From positions 1 to 8,417 of the forward strand of contig CANKLK010000096.1 in NCBI GenBank assembly GCA_947482805.1: a stretch of 8,417 nt of DNA, given 5' to 3'. The notes beneath the pieces are model-generated. The model had not been told where the DNA came from and made no database searches. It saw only the letters and a program-made list of their open reading frames with translations. Source of the DNA: Flavobacteriaceae bacterium. GTDB taxonomy: Bacteria; Bacteroidota; Bacteroidia; Flavobacteriales; Flavobacteriaceae. Below are positions 6,330 to 8,417 of this stretch, one piece after another. A program made the position numbers and the translations under genes. Each line of letters opens with the position of its first letter. Position 1 is the stretch's first letter.

Positions 6330-7127
6330 TTACTTTTTTTGAAGGGCTTTGTAAGCTTTGTCCCATTCGTGAGTAATTAATATTGCTTTTTTGTACTCTT
6401 TATCCTTGATTTTTAATACGGTATTTAAATTCTTTATTTCATTTTTAAATTCCTTTTCAAGCCTTTTGTAAGCCTTATCCCAATCTCTGTTTATTAATAC
6501 CAAATCATCATATTCCCTTTCATTTTCCTTGACTTTTATATTTAACTTATTAATTTTTTCCTTTAATTTTTTTATTGAATTATTTGCATTGAGGTTAATT
6601 TGGGAAAGGGATTCAATTTTAATATTTAAACTGTTAATGGTTTTACACTGTTCGAGTATTTGTTGTTTTAATAAATTATCATCTTTAATTATTGTTATCT
6701 TGCTTGTCTTTTTTGATTTTGCATCAAATTTCTCAAGCACTTCCCATGGAACTACTTTTGCAAATTTAAAGTACCAAATCACCTTAAATGGAAGCTCATC
6801 AGCATCTGTAGAACTCCTTACATAAATTGCCTTGATTTCATTTTTAATTTTAGACAATTGTTTTTGTTCATCATAACATTCAAAATCCTCTTTATCCATA
6901 TTTATTAATTCATAAAAAATTGCGCTTATGTATAGTGAAGGGAACTTGATTCTTTTATAGCCCAATATTTTATTAGAACGATATTCAACAACAACATCGT
7001 ATCCGCCTTTTATGTGAGAAAGCGGGTTAGTTTGAAATTTTGTTGCTACCCATTGTATTTCTGGTTTAAAGTTGCGTGAAAGCCCCAAATTAACTGGAGT
7101 AGTTCGTTTATTCAATTTTGTAATCAT
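6330..7127 (-). CDS. Family A protein, long form with coiled-coil tail
   Basis: A 265-residue protein in two parts. Residues 13-135 are the family A domain also seen in the 138-aa protein at 270-686: the core block 36-70 with LSHxxGGxDVVVEY, LGYxxIKFPS and YxS, then 'LPFKVIW' (112-118) and 'VPWEVLEKFD' (126-135). Residues 136-265 are a lysine/glutamate/asparagine-rich segment with heptad-like hydrophobic spacing (LLKQQILEQ, INSLNIKIESL, IKKLKEKINKLNIKVKE), predicting a long coiled coil. The tail ends in two copies of a WDKAYK motif 39 residues apart (211-226 and 250-265). No signal peptide or membrane segment is seen. The short paralogue lacks the whole tail, so the tail is either a gain here or a loss there; the coiled coil suggests self-association or partner binding. 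The YbjN-like gene ends 30 bases upstream on the same strand, indicating an operon. The family is not recognised. Confidence 0.85.
   Translation of the reverse strand: MITKLNKRTTPVNLGLSRNFKPEIQWVATKFQTNPLSHIKGGYDVVVEYRSNKILGYKRIKFPSLYISAIFYELINMDKEDFECYDEQKQLSKIKNEIKAIYVRSSTDADELPFKVIWYFKFAKVVPWEVLEKFDAKSKKTSKITIIKDDNLLKQQILEQCKTINSLNIKIESLSQINLNANNSIKKLKEKINKLNIKVKENEREYDDLVLINRDWDKAYKRLEKEFKNEIKNLNTVLKIKDKEYKKAILITHEWDKAYKALQKK
6333..6497 (-). repeat. Two WDKAYK repeat units in the coiled-coil tail
   Basis: On the minus strand, units at 6497-6450 (LINRDWDKAYKRLEKE) and 6380-6333 (LITHEWDKAYKALQKK) are offset by exactly 117 bases, 39 residues. The DNA is similar but not identical across TTGTAAGC(C/T)TT(A/G)TCCCA on the plus strand. 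The second unit abuts the stop codon, suggesting tandem duplication of the C-terminal segment. Confidence 0.75.
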
Positions 7128-7157
7128 AACAAAGAATTTTTTTTAATGTCATTTTAT

Positions 7158-7679
7158 TTACGATAACAACTGATGTTTAATCGCCAATCTTATTTCTTCC
7201 AAAGCATTTTTTGGAGAAACATTTTTAGTAAGAATTTCTGAAAAACCATTTTGATAATTATTTACATGCAGTAAGTTATTAAAACACAATCTTTCTAGCT
7301 GTTCGTAAGAAACTATAGCATTGTCAATTGGTAAAGTTGTTTTACACCTTACATAACCAAAAGAATCTTCTTCAAAATTAATTTGAAAAGAACCATACCA
7401 AATATCTCTGTTTATTCTTGTTATAAATTCTAAAATCTCTGGAAACTTTTCTTTAGGAATTGGATTTTGCAAGTATGCTACAAATGTCAAAAGAGAAACA
7501 TTAATATCGCACACTAGTACACAATGAATTACTCTCTCATCAACATTTGCCTCAAATTGAAATAAAGCATTGTCATGAGGTGGCCGGTTAAACTTTATCC
7601 CCTCTCCTGTTAGTAGTTCTGAAATCTGATCAAAAATATTTTTCTTTTTGTTTCCAAATTGTTTGTCAAATAGTCCCAT
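7158..7679 (-). CDS. YbjN-like protein (soluble)
   Basis: A 173-residue protein with no membrane segment, unlike its relative at 1061-1642. After a basic N-terminus (GNKKKNIFDQ), the layout follows the YbjN / type III secretion chaperone-like fold: helix 'IFDQISELLTGEGIKF', strands 'NALFQFEANV' and 'RVIHCVLVCDI', strand 'LLTFVAYL', the helix 'FPEILEFITRINRDIWYGSF', strand pair 'FQINFEED' / 'GYVRCKTTLPI', and a closing helix 'SYEQLERLCFNNLLHVNNY'. The '(T)RIN....(Y)G' helix-turn and the 'LP' strand end match the first YbjN-like protein. Such proteins are thought to bind and stabilise partners; the immediate downstream gene, 30 bases away, is the long family A protein, the obvious candidate partner. 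The start is ATG at 7679. The upstream 212 bases hold no convincing promoter box. Confidence 0.75.
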   Translation of the reverse strand: MGLFDKQFGNKKKNIFDQISELLTGEGIKFNRPPHDNALFQFEANVDERVIHCVLVCDINVSLLTFVAYLQNPIPKEKFPEILEFITRINRDIWYGSFQINFEEDSFGYVRCKTTLPIDNAIVSYEQLERLCFNNLLHVNNYQNGFSEILTKNVSPKNALEEIRLAIKHQLLS

Positions 7680-7891
7680 AGATCAAAATTTGTTTTTATC
7701 AGTTCGTTACTTAAGGATTTAATTTAGCACTCCATCCAAACATGACGTTTAACTAACATCTCCCCCTCAACTGCTTCTACTATTATTCGGATTTACCTTA
7801 ACGATTTAATGTATTTTTACTTGTATAAAAATCATTACACCTACTTATCTCCGTTAGTTGACATTCTCAAGTGCATAAATTCCTCCCTCCA
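7680..7891. other. Spacer upstream of the YbjN gene, downstream of the secreted-protein gene
   Basis: This stretch marks a change from the AT-rich island to the higher-GC secreted-protein gene. ATTTTTA and TAAAAAT at 7813-7832 form an A/T-only stem with no value as a terminator. I see no gene or clear promoter in it. Confidence 0.35.
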
Positions 7892-8417
7892 CTACCTCAA
7901 CAATATCGTATTCCCCTTCTTCACAATCACCTTTCCATCTAGCAGCACAGCACGTACATAATATACATAAGTTGTGCCCGGCTGTTCCTTATTCTTATAT
8001 TTTCCATTCCAGCCGTTTCGCTGATTATGACTCTCAAATATTTTCTGTCCCCATTGGTTGTAAACTAAAAAATCAACACTGCGAATGTTTGTTCCTAACA
8101 CTCGCAACACATCATTCAGCCCATCACCATTAGGTGTAAACGCTCCTGGCACATATACATCTGTCTGCTCTAGCCAAGTATGGCCCGTAACGCTTCCAGG
8201 TAAGGATATTCTACAATCCAATGGATGTAAGGCCTTCACGAACAAGGTCACATACGTATCTGGTGAAAGTCCAGTTACTACATGCGTAGTGCCAGTGGTT
8301 CCTGAACTTGGTGGACCATAATTGATACCGTCTGTTGATACCAAATATCCAGTGGCTCCAGATACTGAGGCCCATGAAAAACTAAGTGAGTTGATGGAAA
8401 TATCGGTTACTTGTACA
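7892..8417 (-). CDS. C-terminus of a secreted fibronectin III / CHU_C (T9SS type B) protein, 5' partial
   Basis: The frame is open to the right edge (first full codon ends at 8416), so only the last 174 residues are seen. Residues 1-80 form a fibronectin type III-like domain: 'SLSFSWASVSGATGYLVS', 'TTHVVTGLSPDTYVTLFVKAL'. Residues 86-174 are a 'gliding motility-associated C-terminal' (CHU_C, TIGR04131-type) sorting domain with 'VPGAFTPNGDGLNDVL' (89-104), 'VYNQWGQKIFES' (118-129), 'GWNGKYKNKEQPGTTYVYYV' and a final 'KKGNTILLR'. This domain directs type IX secretion across the outer membrane and fixes or releases the protein at the cell surface. The full protein is likely much longer, with repeated domains to the right. 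GC is clearly higher than in the genes at 1-7.7 kb. It ends 212 bases before the YbjN gene start and looks unrelated to it. Confidence 0.93.
   Translation of the reverse strand, partial: VQVTDISINSLSFSWASVSGATGYLVSTDGINYGPPSSGTTGTTHVVTGLSPDTYVTLFVKALHPLDCRISLPGSVTGHTWLEQTDVYVPGAFTPNGDGLNDVLRVLGTNIRSVDFLVYNQWGQKIFESHNQRNGWNGKYKNKEQPGTTYVYYVRAVLLDGKVIVKKGNTILLR

Noticed and set aside
7828..7880. Short minus-strand frame (MHLRMSTNGDK) behind a GGAGGGAGG run, just after the secreted-protein gene
   Set aside because: Only 11 codons, and Bacteroidota rarely rely on Shine-Dalgarno boxes; most likely chance.
8085..8321. Plus-strand frame of 78 codons opposite the CHU_C/FN3 gene
   Set aside because: It is the antisense shadow of a clearly identified secreted-protein domain.

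Overview
The window looks like an accessory stretch of a low-GC Bacteroidota chromosome, probably of the Chitinophagales/Sphingobacteriales type. The evidence is a C-terminal 'gliding-motility-associated' (CHU_C, type IX secretion type B) sorting domain at the right edge, a small lipoprotein with an SCKK lipobox, A-rich gene leaders without Shine-Dalgarno boxes, and a Bacteroidota-style TTTG/TAnnTTTG promoter in front of the lipoprotein gene. No tRNA, rRNA, CRISPR array, transposase or integrase was seen.

Layout. (1) 1-3971, plus strand: the 3' end of a DUF4258-like gene, a 138-aa protein of an unrecognised family (here 'family A'), a doubtful small membrane protein, then a run of six genes: a membrane-anchored YbjN-like protein, a cytosolic von Willebrand A (vWA) protein with an intact MIDAS, two orphans, a tail-anchored helical/TPR-like protein and a possible NTF2-fold protein. 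(2) 3986-4396, minus: a lipoprotein, convergent with the previous run. (3) 4619-5551, plus: an alpha/beta hydrolase. (4) 7679-5641, minus: a second YbjN-like protein, a second family A protein with a long coiled-coil tail, and a DEDDh exonuclease. (5) 7892-8417, minus: the C-terminal part of a secreted protein (fibronectin type III domain plus CHU_C sorting domain), with visibly higher GC than the rest.

Most notable is that family A and YbjN-like genes occur together twice, in two separately arranged and oppositely oriented modules at the two ends of the island. The two family A proteins share 24 of 35 residues over a core block although their DNA has diverged, so this is an old duplication or two independently acquired relatives. 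With the vWA protein and two membrane-anchored small proteins, the left module could encode a membrane-associated assembly with YbjN proteins as chaperone-like partners. It could equally be an array of immunity or accessory genes following a toxin-like gene at the left edge. Neither role is proven by the sequence. The lipoprotein, hydrolase and exonuclease are recognisable families with no clear link to the modules.
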